NCBI GenBank assembly: GCA_030726195.1
Contig: JANREF010000223.1
Location: 17,642-22,766 of the forward strand
Length of the DNA: 5,125 bases
Source: Burkholderiaceae bacterium
Lineage (GTDB): Bacteria; Pseudomonadota; Gammaproteobacteria; Burkholderiales; Burkholderiaceae_C
Direction of reading: 5' to 3'
The notes under the pieces: generated by a model
What the model was told of the DNA's origin: nothing
What the model saw: the letters and a program-made list of their open reading frames with translations, nothing else
The model's database searches: none
In this document: piece by piece, positions 1-5,125 of the stretch
Layout of the letters: every line of letters begins with the position of its first letter
Numbering within the stretch: position 1 is the stretch's first letter
Translations under genes and position numbers: made by a program

Positions 1-477
1 GCCCGACAAACGGGCAAGGTTTATTTAACCTTGGTCCAAGGTGCTTGGCAAAAGCCGCAACAAACCATTGATGCGGCCTTGCAAAAATACACACTCACCA
101 ATGGCGAGCGCCGCGTACGGGTGGTGCCCAAAGATCACCCGGATGCCATGGCGAGTTTGAGTTTGGTGAAACTGCTCAAAGTGCATGCGCCCAGCCCTTT
201 GGCTGCTGGTCAAGCCAGCAGTTTATTGGCCGTAACCATCAAAACAGGCCGCACCCATCAGATACGCGTGCACATGGCGCATGCCGGTCATGTCATTGCG
301 GGTGATGACAAGTACGGAGACTTTGACTGGAATAAGCAATTGAACACTGCAGGTCTGCGACGCATGTTTCTACACGCGTGGCGTTTGCAATTGACCCACC
401 CTGTAACGGCGCAGCCCATGCAGTTGCAATGCGAATTACCGCCTGATCTATTGGTATGGGCCAAAGGCGTCGAATAA
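1..477 (+). CDS. rluC: 23S rRNA pseudouridine synthase, RluC type (partial, 5' end missing)
   Basis: This is the C-terminal 158 residues of an RluA-family pseudouridine synthase; the reading frame is open from base 1 and ends at TAA 475-477. Known family role: RluC converts U955, U2504 and U2580 of 23S rRNA (E. coli numbering) to pseudouridine in the cytoplasm. Visible signatures are the strand K-V-Y-L-T-L-V at visible residues 6-12, the family hallmark TGRTHQIRVH at 82-91 followed by AGHVIAGDDKYG (95-106), and the closing MFLHAWRL block (122-129). The catalytic-Asp motif (GRLD-type) and any N-terminal S4 RNA-binding domain would lie upstream of the window. An internal TTG at 31 is not a credible start, because conserved residues continue in frame before it. 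The choice of RluC over RluD or RluA rests on the neighbours (HAD phosphatase and S49 peptidase downstream). Family membership is near certain, the exact paralogue less so. Confidence 0.88.
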   Translation, partial: ARQTGKVYLTLVQGAWQKPQQTIDAALQKYTLTNGERRVRVVPKDHPDAMASLSLVKLLKVHAPSPLAAGQASSLLAVTIKTGRTHQIRVHMAHAGHVIAGDDKYGDFDWNKQLNTAGLRRMFLHAWRLQLTHPVTAQPMQLQCELPPDLLVWAKGVE

Positions 478-534
478 ACAATCGCAATAAGGGGTGTTTG
501 TTGCTGTCAAGCCGACATTGAATTAATTGTATTA

Positions 535-563
535 TTGATAACGCAATGCAATGAAGATTTAAT
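535..563 (+). promoter_or_regulatory. Predicted sigma70-type promoter of the hns-like gene
   Basis: TTGATA at 535-540 (5 of 6 to the -35 consensus) and TTTAAT at 558-563 (5 of 6 to the -10 consensus) are separated by exactly 17 bp. This predicts a transcript start near 570 and a 5' leader of about 36 nt. A second -10-like hexamer, TACAAT at 570-575, lies just downstream but has no good -35 partner. The surrounding gap is much richer in A and T than the flanking genes, which suits both promoter opening and H-NS binding. Confidence 0.6.
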
Positions 564-595
564 TCGGCTTACAATGCGTTTTACGTTTTTATTTT

Positions 596-599
596 GGAG
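596..599 (+). promoter_or_regulatory. Ribosome binding site that fixes the GTG start of hns
   Basis: GGAG lies 6 nt before the GTG codon at 606. No ATG or TTG in the same frame sits at a comparable distance, so this Shine-Dalgarno match supports the GTG start. Confidence 0.75.
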
Positions 600-605
600 T
601 AAATT

Positions 606-911
606 GTGGCCTCATATCAAGAGTTACGTTCGCAAGCAGAAGCATTAATGGCGCAAGCCGAGCAAGTGCGTAAAGAAGAGATTTCATCTGTTATCGCCGA
701 TATCAAGGCCAAGATGAAGCAATATGGCATCAGTGCTGCAGATTTGGGTATGTCGGGCGCAGCCCGCAAGCCACGCGTGGCCAAGGCACCCGGTGTTGTG
801 AAATACCGTGGCCCCAACGGCGAGACCTGGGCCGGCGGTCTGGGCCGCAAGCCACAGTGGGTTCGTGACGTCATGGATTCAGGTCGCAGCATTGAAGACT
901 TCAAGGTCTAA
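606..911 (+). CDS. H-NS family nucleoid-associated protein, short Burkholderiales type
   Basis: The 101-residue protein starts at GTG with a well-placed GGAG upstream. Residues 1-40 form a charged, heptad-like helical region (LRSQAEALMAQAEQVRKEE), matching the N-terminal oligomerisation helix of H-NS proteins. Residues 48-64 are a basic, Pro/Ala-rich linker. Residues 65-86 carry the H-NS DNA-binding signature: Y67, R68, the P-N-G-E-T-W core at 70-75, and a G-L-G-R-K-P loop at 78-83 that occupies the place of the AT-hook-like QGR motif. Known family role: it binds the minor groove of AT-rich DNA, bridges or stiffens DNA, and silences transcription, often of acquired genes. The gene has its own promoter and terminator, so it is probably transcribed alone. 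The AT-rich leader suggests autoregulation (inference). Burkholderiales often carry several such paralogues, so no specific symbol is given. Confidence 0.92.
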   Translation: MASYQELRSQAEALMAQAEQVRKEEISSVIADIKAKMKQYGISAADLGMSGAARKPRVAKAPGVVKYRGPNGETWAGGLGRKPQWVRDVMDSGRSIEDFKV

Positions 912-925
912 GGACAGCGACCGTG

Positions 926-951
926 CGCTCAAGCACTGCTGTGTTTGAGCG
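926..951 (+). other. Stem-loop in the hns 3' region
   Basis: Bases 926-936 pair with 941-951 over 11 bp (one G-U pair, 933-944) around a TGCT tetraloop at 937-940. No T-run follows, so this is not itself an intrinsic terminator. It starts 14 nt after the hns stop codon and precedes the true terminator by about 20 nt. It may protect the mRNA 3' end, mark an sRNA or processing site, or be a protein-binding palindrome; the sequence does not decide. Confidence 0.6.
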
Positions 952-971
952 ACGCGCGATCACATGGCAGG

Positions 972-1001
972 CCACCACACGTTTGTGTGGTGGTTTTTTT
1001 T
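972..1001 (+). terminator. Rho-independent terminator of hns
   Basis: A perfect 9-bp stem (CCACCACAC at 972-980 with GTGTGGTGG at 985-993) closes a GTTT loop and is followed directly by eight Ts (994-1001). This is a strong intrinsic terminator on the + strand. It separates the hns unit from the HAD gene and shows that the in-frame ATG at 964 cannot be the HAD start. Confidence 0.93.
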
Positions 1002-1029
1002 CGCCCGTGTGAAAGTGCCGGGCTTGGGG

Positions 1030-1035
1030 GAGAAT
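1030..1035 (+). promoter_or_regulatory. Possible -10 element of the HAD-Rieske operon
   Basis: GAGAAT lies 6 nt before the ATG at 1042, so a transcript directed by it would begin at or beside the start codon. No convincing -35 hexamer lies 16-18 bp upstream. The same bases also offer a purine-rich ribosome binding site (GGGGGAG, 1026-1032). Some promoter must lie between 1002 and 1041, because a strong terminator ends just upstream; this is the best candidate seen. Confidence 0.35.
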
Positions 1036-1041
1036 TGCACC

Positions 1042-1755
1042 ATGACACCAACAACTTCGGGTGCTAGCCCTGCCAACAACGCTCTGGCAACGCCAAGCCG
1101 CCAATTTGACCTCATTGCCTTCGATTGGGACGGCACGCTGTATGACTCCACCGCTGCCATCACCCATGCCATTCAGGCGTCTGTGGTGGATCTGGGCTAT
1201 GCGCGACCCACGACCGAGCAGGCCTCTTACGTGATTGGTTTGGGTTTGATGCAGGCCTTGGCCCACGCTGCACCGGATGTCCCGCACGAGCGTTACCCAG
1301 AATTGGGCCAGCGCTACAGACACCATTTTTCCAAGGCGTTGGGCGACCTCAATTTGTTTGACGGTGTGTTGCCCATGCTCCAATTGCTGAAGACCTCTGG
1401 CGTGCAGTTGGCTGTGGCCACTGGTAAATCGCGCAGTGGCCTGAACGAGGTGCTGCAAACCATGGATTTGCGTGGCATTTTTGACGACTCGCGCACTGCC
1501 GATGAGACTGCGGGCAAGCCAGACCCCCAAATGTTGCGTGAATTGATGGGTAGCCTAGGTGTACGCCCCGAACGCGTGCTGATGGTGGGCGATACCAGCC
1601 ACGACTTGCGCATGGCCAACAACGCAGGGTGTGCCAGCTTGGGCGTGAGTTTTGGTGCGCACGACCAAGCCAGCCTAGACGCCTGCAAGCCACTGGCAGT
1701 GGTGCACAGCGTGTCAGAAATGCAGCAATGGTTGCTGTCGCGCGTGGGGTTATGA
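1042..1755 (+). CDS. HAD superfamily hydrolase, subfamily IA (phosphoglycolate phosphatase-like)
   Basis: The 237-residue cytoplasmic protein has all four HAD motifs: motif I DWDGTL at 28-33 with nucleophile D28 and acid/base D30; motif II T127 in VATGKS; motif III K159 in GKPDP; motif IV MVGDTSHD with metal-binding D184 and D188. An alpha-helical cap between motif I and about residue 100 is typical of subfamily IA. Such enzymes remove phosphate from small metabolites via an aspartyl-phosphate intermediate with Mg2+. Phosphoglycolate is a common substrate of close relatives, but specificity cannot be read from sequence. The start at 1042 is preferred over the in-frame ATG at 964, which lies before the terminator hairpin; 1042 also has GGGGGAG upstream. 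The stop overlaps the Rieske start by 4 bp, indicating one operon and coupled translation. Confidence 0.9.
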   Translation: MTPTTSGASPANNALATPSRQFDLIAFDWDGTLYDSTAAITHAIQASVVDLGYARPTTEQASYVIGLGLMQALAHAAPDVPHERYPELGQRYRHHFSKALGDLNLFDGVLPMLQLLKTSGVQLAVATGKSRSGLNEVLQTMDLRGIFDDSRTADETAGKPDPQMLRELMGSLGVRPERVLMVGDTSHDLRMANNAGCASLGVSFGAHDQASLDACKPLAVVHSVSEMQQWLLSRVGL

Positions 1756-2129
1756 GCGCACAGCCTGAGACTTGGTTGGCGTTGTGCGCCAGCGATGAGT
1801 TGGTGGACAGTGGCCTGGCCGTGCCCTTCGATGTGGTGTACCAAGGGCAAGCTTGCACCGCCTTTGCGATACGCTACCAAGGCCAAGTCAGGGCCTACCT
1901 CAATCGTTGTACCCATGTAGCCATGGAAATGGACTGGATGCCCAACCGTTTTTTTTCAAGTGACGGCCAGTGGCTGCTGTGTGCCACCCATGGCGCGACG
2001 CACGACCCGCTAACGGGTGCTTGCGCCGGTGGCCCATGCAACGGCGGTTTGACCCTTATTCGTACTCAAGAAGACAGCGGGCGCGTATTTTGGCAGCCAC
2101 AATATGAACTCAGGGCTGTGGATTTTTAA
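1752..2129 (+). CDS. Small Rieske [2Fe-2S] domain protein
   Basis: This 125-residue protein is essentially one Rieske domain. The cluster ligands are C53 and H55 (CTH) and C77 and H80 (CATH), followed by the conserved tail GATHDPLTGACAGGPC (81-96), which holds the Pro-loop-like GGPC segment. It has no signal peptide or membrane segment, so it is probably a cytoplasmic electron-transfer protein or a ferredoxin-like partner; the redox partner is unknown. The 21-residue spacing between ligand pairs is longer than the classic 15-18, but resembles a small Rieske subfamily with an acidic/aromatic insert (E-M-D-W, then F-F). The ATG at 1752 overlaps the HAD stop in an ATGA arrangement with GGGG just upstream, pointing to translational coupling. 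The frame stays open further upstream, but only as a shadow of the HAD gene. An 8-T run (1949-1956) lies between the codons of the two ligand pairs. Confidence 0.9.
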   Translation: MSAQPETWLALCASDELVDSGLAVPFDVVYQGQACTAFAIRYQGQVRAYLNRCTHVAMEMDWMPNRFFSSDGQWLLCATHGATHDPLTGACAGGPCNGGLTLIRTQEDSGRVFWQPQYELRAVDF

Positions 2130-2210
2130 ATCTTCATAGCAGCACAGTTCTGGCGTTCAGGCGCACGGCGCAGACGCAAACGCAGGTCATCAATACTGTG
2201 CACAGGCACG

Positions 2211-2238
2211 TTGACCAGCACGATACACAACCTACAAC
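2211..2238 (+). promoter_or_regulatory. Predicted promoter of the S49 peptidase gene
   Basis: TTGACC at 2211-2216 (5 of 6 to the -35 consensus) and TACAAC at 2233-2238 (4 of 6 to the -10 consensus) are 16 bp apart. The predicted transcript start, near 2245, leaves a leader of about 25 nt before ATG 2270. A 10-bp perfect palindrome (2196-2205) lies just upstream of the -35. The rest of the 140-bp gap (2130-2269) shows no terminator or small gene. Confidence 0.45.
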
Positions 2239-2269
2239 ACACGACAACCACCTTAGGCCTTATCTATTT

Positions 2270-3268
2270 ATGAGCGATATGCAACACAACACCCGATCTG
2301 AAGCCGACACCGCAGCGGCGGCTGTGCCTCAAGGTTCGACGGGCTGGGAGAGAGATGCCTTGCGCGACTTGCTGAGTGAGCATGTGCGCGCAGGGCGCTC
2401 TGCGAGACGGTGGCGTTGGGTCAAGCGGGTGCTGTGGTTGCTCGCGCTGGTTGTAGCGGCATGGTGGTTGTTCAAGGCGAACAACAACAGCGCCATGCCT
2501 GTGACCAGCGCCCACACCGCCTTGGTGATGGTGGAGGGTGAGATTGCCTCGGACGCAGAGGCCAGTGCCCAAAACATCAACCGCGCACTACTGGCAGCAT
2601 TCGAAGACGATGGTGCACAAGCTGTGGTGCTGCTGATCAACAGCCCAGGCGGCAGTCCCGTGCAAGCGGGCATGGTGGCTGATGAAATGCGCCGCTTGAA
2701 AGAGCTGTACAACAAACCGCTCTATGCCGTGGTGGAGGAGACATGCGCTTCGGCCGCGTATTACATTGCCTCGGGCGCGGACGATATTTTTGTCGATAAA
2801 GCCAGTGTGGTGGGCAGCATAGGCGTGCTCATGGATGGTTTTGGTTTCACGGAACTCATGCGCAAGCTGGGTGTGGAGCGGCGCTTGTACACGGCGGGTG
2901 TCAACAAAGGCTTTTTAGACCCGTTCACGCCCGAGACGCCAGAGCAAATTGCACACGTGCAGGCCCTTTTGGATCAAATCCACCAGCAGTTTATTGGGGT
3001 GGTGCGCGATGGCCGAGGCAGCCGTCTCAAGGAAACGCCAGAGACCTTCAGTGGCTTATTTTGGACGGGCGAGCAAGCCATACAAATGGGTTTAGCCGAT
3101 CGTCTAGGCAGTTTAGACATGGTGGCCCGTGACGTGGTGGGCGCGCCCGACATCGTCGACTACACCGAGCGCGAAACCTTGAGCCAGCGTGTGGTCAAGC
3201 AGCTCGGTGCTGCCATGGGCGAGGGCGTTGTCAAAGCACTGCACGCCAGCGGGCTACAACTCAAGTAA
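2270..3268 (+). CDS. sppA: Membrane-anchored S49 signal peptide peptidase (SppA type, short form)
   Basis: The 332-residue protein has a charged N-terminus (1-49) ending in a basic cluster (RSARRWRWVKR), one transmembrane helix at about 51-68, and a peptidase domain facing the periplasm, as the positive-inside rule predicts. The S49 fold is visible as LINSPGGSPVQAG (122-134), the nucleophile block ETCASAAYYIA with S161, and the general-base Lys in AGVNKGFLDPF, K213. The 52-residue Ser-Lys gap equals that of the Ser147/Lys199 dyad of B. subtilis SppA. Known family role: it cleaves leftover signal peptides and other membrane-embedded fragments, usually as a ring-shaped oligomer. The length fits the short single-domain SppA rather than the 67-kDa double-domain E. 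coli form. ATG 2270 is chosen because the predicted promoter lies after the upstream in-frame GTG (2198); ATG 2279 is a possible alternative, and the ribosome binding site is weak. Confidence 0.9.
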   Translation: MSDMQHNTRSEADTAAAAVPQGSTGWERDALRDLLSEHVRAGRSARRWRWVKRVLWLLALVVAAWWLFKANNNSAMPVTSAHTALVMVEGEIASDAEASAQNINRALLAAFEDDGAQAVVLLINSPGGSPVQAGMVADEMRRLKELYNKPLYAVVEETCASAAYYIASGADDIFVDKASVVGSIGVLMDGFGFTELMRKLGVERRLYTAGVNKGFLDPFTPETPEQIAHVQALLDQIHQQFIGVVRDGRGSRLKETPETFSGLFWTGEQAIQMGLADRLGSLDMVARDVVGAPDIVDYTERETLSQRVVKQLGAAMGEGVVKALHASGLQLK

Positions 3269-3330
3269 CACAGACACAAACCATCTCCGGGTTGAGCGTT
3301 GGCGCGCACCGACGTGATGCTTGCAGTGGG

Positions 3331-3336
3331 TATCAT
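3331..3336 (+). promoter_or_regulatory. Possible -10 element of galU
   Basis: TATCAT (5 of 6 to the -10 consensus) lies 5 nt before the ATG at 3342 and would place the transcript start at or beside the start codon. No good -35 is seen at the normal distance. The alternative is readthrough from sppA, 73 bp upstream, since no terminator is visible between them (3269-3341). Confidence 0.3.
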
Positions 3337-3341
3337 GGCTT

Positions 3342-4253
3342 ATGACATCTACACACGCTAATGTTTCTAACGCAGCGCTGCCTGTGCGCAAAGCGGTATT
3401 TCCGGTTGGCGGCATGGGCACGCGCTTCTTGCCCGCAACCAAGGCGATTCCCAAAGAGATGCTGCCGATTGTGGACAAGCCTCTGATTCAGTATGCAGTC
3501 GAAGAGGCTTATGCCGCGGGCATACGTGAAATGATCTTTGTCACTGGTCGCCATAAGCGTGCCATTGAAGACCATTTCGACACTGCTTTTGAGCTAGAGC
3601 ATGCGTTAGAAACAGCCCAGAAACATGAGCTGTTGGCCTTGGTTCAAAACATCAAGCCCGACGACATGCAGTGTGTCTACATACGCCAGCCTAGGCCGCT
3701 GGGTTTGGGGCATGCTGTGTTGTGTGCTGAGTCGCTCATTGGCAACGAGCCCTTTGCGGTGTTGTTGGCCGACGACTTGATGGTGGGCGACACGCCCATC
3801 TTGGCGCAAATGGTGCAGGCCTACGCGCAGGTGCGTGCCAGTATTTTGGCGGTGCAAGAAGTCCCTCATGCGCAGACCAAGCGCTACGGTATTGCGGACG
3901 TGGCTGGCAATACTGAGCAGCTGGCCAAGGTTGTGGGGTTGGTTGAAAAACCTGAGCCTGCAGATGCGCCCTCTAACCTAGCTGTGGCGGGCCGTTACGT
4001 GCTGGACAGTGCGGTGTTTGATGCGATTCGCAACCAGCCCGTTGGTGCTGGTGGCGAGCTGCAGCTCACGGACGGTATTGCGGCCTTGCTGGCCACGCAG
4101 TCGGTGTACACATACCGCTACGAAGGCCGGCGTTACGACTGCGGTAACCAAGCTGGATTTTTAGCGGCCACGGTTGACTTGGCCCTGAGCCGCATGGACA
4201 TTGCACAAGACTTTAAGGCGCACTTGCGCGCAGTGGTCCAGGCCAACGCCTGA
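3342..4253 (+). CDS. galU: UTP--glucose-1-phosphate uridylyltransferase
   Basis: The 303-residue cytoplasmic enzyme makes UDP-glucose and pyrophosphate from UTP and glucose-1-phosphate, feeding LPS, exopolysaccharide, trehalose and galactose pathways. The nucleotide-binding signature runs [18 protein letters not shown] (17-34) and continues [17 protein letters not shown] (35-51), almost identical to bacterial GalU. Further family blocks are the metal-binding LLADD (142-146), GLVEKP (200-205) with the sugar-phosphate-contacting K204, GRYVLD (218-223), [10 protein letters not shown] (238-247) and the closing [10 protein letters not shown] (261-270). Length matches the family (about 290-300). 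The start at 3342 is taken because the in-frame TTG 21 bp upstream has no ribosome binding site; the ATG itself has only a weak one (GTGGG, 3326-3330). It converges on the ParA-like gene with a 24-bp gap. Nearby sugar-pathway genes are absent, so no dedicated polysaccharide operon is implied. Confidence 0.95.
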   Translation: MTSTHANVSNAALPVRKAVFPVGGMGTRFLPATKAIPKEMLPIVDKPLIQYAVEEAYAAGIREMIFVTGRHKRAIEDHFDTAFELEHALETAQKHELLALVQNIKPDDMQCVYIRQPRPLGLGHAVLCAESLIGNEPFAVLLADDLMVGDTPILAQMVQAYAQVRASILAVQEVPHAQTKRYGIADVAGNTEQLAKVVGLVEKPEPADAPSNLAVAGRYVLDSAVFDAIRNQPVGAGGELQLTDGIAALLATQSVYTYRYEGRRYDCGNQAGFLAATVDLALSRMDIAQDFKAHLRAVVQANA

Positions 4254-4277
4254 GCCAGTTGTGCCGCGTTGTCTGTG

Positions 4278-5125
4278 TTATTTGCTGCCAGCGCTGGCAT
4301 TGGCGCGGGGATGAGCGCTAACGCTGTTGCTGCTGACACGGAATAGCCGCTTGAACAGGCTTGTCTTCGCCGGTGCTGCTGCCGCCTGCGCCACTGCAGG
4401 CGTTACCGCTGCGGAACCGACGCCGGCGCTGCCTTGTGCCATGGTGTAGTGCTGGCTTTTGGCGGTGAGACTGCGTTGCTGCATGAATTTGTTCAGTACT
4501 TGCGACTCGCCGCTGACGCTACGCTGTTCGGTGATGTTGGCCTTGCGCCCGCGCTCTAATTTGCCACGCATGTGCGCGTGACCCACATCTGCAACGCTTT
4601 GCGCAAACAACTTGAACGATTCGCCTGCATCGCCAGGCATCTCGCTGAGATAACCTTTTTTGAACAGATGTTTGGCTTGTGCAAATGCCAGCACAGGTGG
4701 GCTGAGCGCAAAACTGATGGGAAAGGATTGTGAGGTGAAAATCTCGCGAATGGAGTCTGTCGCCTCAACCCGACTGGGGCAAATGATCAGCTGTGGTGGA
4801 GTGCGCACGGTGGACTCAAAGACCCAGTGCAAGTTGGATAAAAAGCCAATCGTGGCAGCCACCTCAATGCCAGACATGGACACCGGGGTGAGTACCAAGT
4901 CGTAGTCAAACAGCCAGTTGCCGTCGAGCGCGTCAGACCAAGTTAAATCGGCCACGACAACGTCAGAACTCTCGGCCGCGTGGCGCAAATGGCGCCGCGC
5001 ATCTAGTGCCGCGCCACGTCGGCCCAGGTCCAGTGGCAACGGGTGGTGTTGCACCACAACGCCTATGGGCCGGGCCGCGCGCAGCCAGTCGCTGGATGAG
5101 CCATGCAGGTCCAAGTCCAGCAAGG
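4278..5125 (-). CDS. ParA/MinD-like ATPase with Ala-rich linker and amphipathic C-terminal tail (partial, 5' end missing)
   Basis: The 281 C-terminal residues are visible, ending at TAA 4280-4278; the P-loop (Walker A) portion lies past the right edge. Visible residue 1 is a TTG codon read as Leu, not a start. LLDLDLHGSSSDWLRAA (1-17) matches the ParA-family strand and switch normally read as D-x-D-P-Q-G, here with Leu for the usual Pro. VVVADL (55-60) is Walker B-like, LVLTPVSMSGIEV (76-88) and LIICPSRVEATDS (112-124) match later ParA strands. Residues 185-228 are basic and polar and not recognised. Residues 229-252 are a low-complexity Ala/Gly/Pro linker, followed by SLFKRLFRV (255-263) and a Ser/Ala tail. 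ParA/MinD ATPases position DNA or protein complexes through ATP-driven dimerisation on DNA or membrane. The cargo is unknown; a CpaE/BcsQ-type role is an alternative. Family moderately sure, function open. Confidence 0.7.
   Translation of the reverse strand, partial: LLDLDLHGSSSDWLRAARPIGVVVQHHPLPLDLGRRGAALDARRHLRHAAESSDVVVADLTWSDALDGNWLFDYDLVLTPVSMSGIEVAATIGFLSNLHWVFESTVRTPPQLIICPSRVEATDSIREIFTSQSFPISFALSPPVLAFAQAKHLFKKGYLSEMPGDAGESFKLFAQSVADVGHAHMRGKLERGRKANITEQRSVSGESQVLNKFMQQRSLTAKSQHYTMAQGSAGVGSAAVTPAVAQAAAAPAKTSLFKRLFRVSSNSVSAHPRANASAGSK
4286..4299. repeat. Perfect 14-bp palindrome at the convergent gene end
   Basis: TGCCAGCGCTGGCA reads identically on both strands and covers the last few codons of the ParA-like gene, just inside its stop and 33 bp past the galU stop. 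No T-run follows on either strand, so it does not look like a normal intrinsic terminator, though a small hairpin could still form in both converging transcripts. Confidence 0.5.
4383..4402. repeat. Inverted repeat in the Ala-linker coding stretch
   Basis: CGCCTGC (4383-4389) and GCAGGCG (4396-4402) form a 7-bp GC-rich stem with a 6-base loop. It lies in the codons of the low-complexity Ala-rich linker of the ParA-like protein, where such repeats arise easily from GCx codon runs. No function is inferred. Confidence 0.4.

Noticed and set aside
606..911. hns as evidence of a plasmid or genomic island
   Set aside because: Flanking genes are all housekeeping and no integrase, transposase, tRNA or direct repeat is visible, so transfer cannot be claimed from this window.
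964..1041. Longer HAD reading frame starting at ATG 964
   Set aside because: The extra 26 codons run through the hns terminator hairpin and T-run; ATG 1042 has a purine-rich site upstream and places the DxDGT motif near the N-terminus as the family expects.
901..1530. Long open frame on the minus strand opposite the HAD gene (209 codons)
   Set aside because: It runs through the terminator and HAD gene, has no recognisable domain, and is explained by codon bias of the + strand gene.
1629..1751. N-terminal extension of the Rieske protein starting at 1629
   Set aside because: It overlaps the HAD gene in another frame and has no Rieske similarity; the ATGA overlap at 1752 is the normal coupled start.
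1314..1916. Minus-strand open frame opposite the HAD and Rieske genes
   Set aside because: It crosses two well-supported + strand genes, shows no domain and no convincing start signal.
2198..2269. GTG 2198 as the sppA start
   Set aside because: It lacks a ribosome binding site and lies upstream of the predicted promoter; the added 24 residues are His/Thr-rich and unlike an N-terminal region of the family.
4660..4905. Short + strand open frame inside the ParA-like gene
   Set aside because: It has no domain or ribosome binding site and lies wholly opposite a frame with clear ParA-like motifs.

Overview
The window looks like chromosomal DNA of a betaproteobacterium, most likely a Burkholderiales member close to the Comamonadaceae. 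This is judged from the GC-rich coding sequence, the short Burkholderiales-type H-NS protein, and the gene set rluC / HAD phosphatase / Rieske protein / S49 peptidase. It was assigned by reading alone, with no database comparison.

Layout on the + strand: the 3' half of an rluC-type 23S rRNA pseudouridine synthase gene (1-477); an AT-rich gap with a good sigma70-type promoter; a self-contained gene for a 101-aa H-NS-like nucleoid protein (606-911), followed by two stem-loops, the second a textbook intrinsic terminator; then a translationally coupled pair, a HAD phosphatase (1042-1755) and a small Rieske [2Fe-2S] protein (1752-2129, ATGA overlap). Next comes a 140-bp gap with a plausible promoter, a single-pass membrane S49 (SppA-type) signal peptide peptidase (2270-3268), and galU, UDP-glucose pyrophosphorylase (3342-4253). 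On the - strand, converging on galU with only 24 bp between stops, is the 3' part of a ParA/MinD-like ATPase gene (4278 to beyond the right edge).

Most of this is housekeeping: rRNA modification, metabolite phosphatase, envelope proteolysis and nucleotide-sugar supply for the cell envelope. No mobile element, CRISPR array, tRNA or rRNA gene was seen, and no gap without a gene exceeds 300 bases. I see no clear evidence of a wholly new system. The points most worth a second look are the C-terminal tail of the ParA-like protein, which resembles the MinD membrane-targeting helix; the extra 11-bp hairpin in the hns 3' region; the placement of an independent hns unit within an otherwise conserved rluC-HAD-sppA neighbourhood; and -10-like hexamers placed so close to two start codons that those mRNAs may be leaderless.
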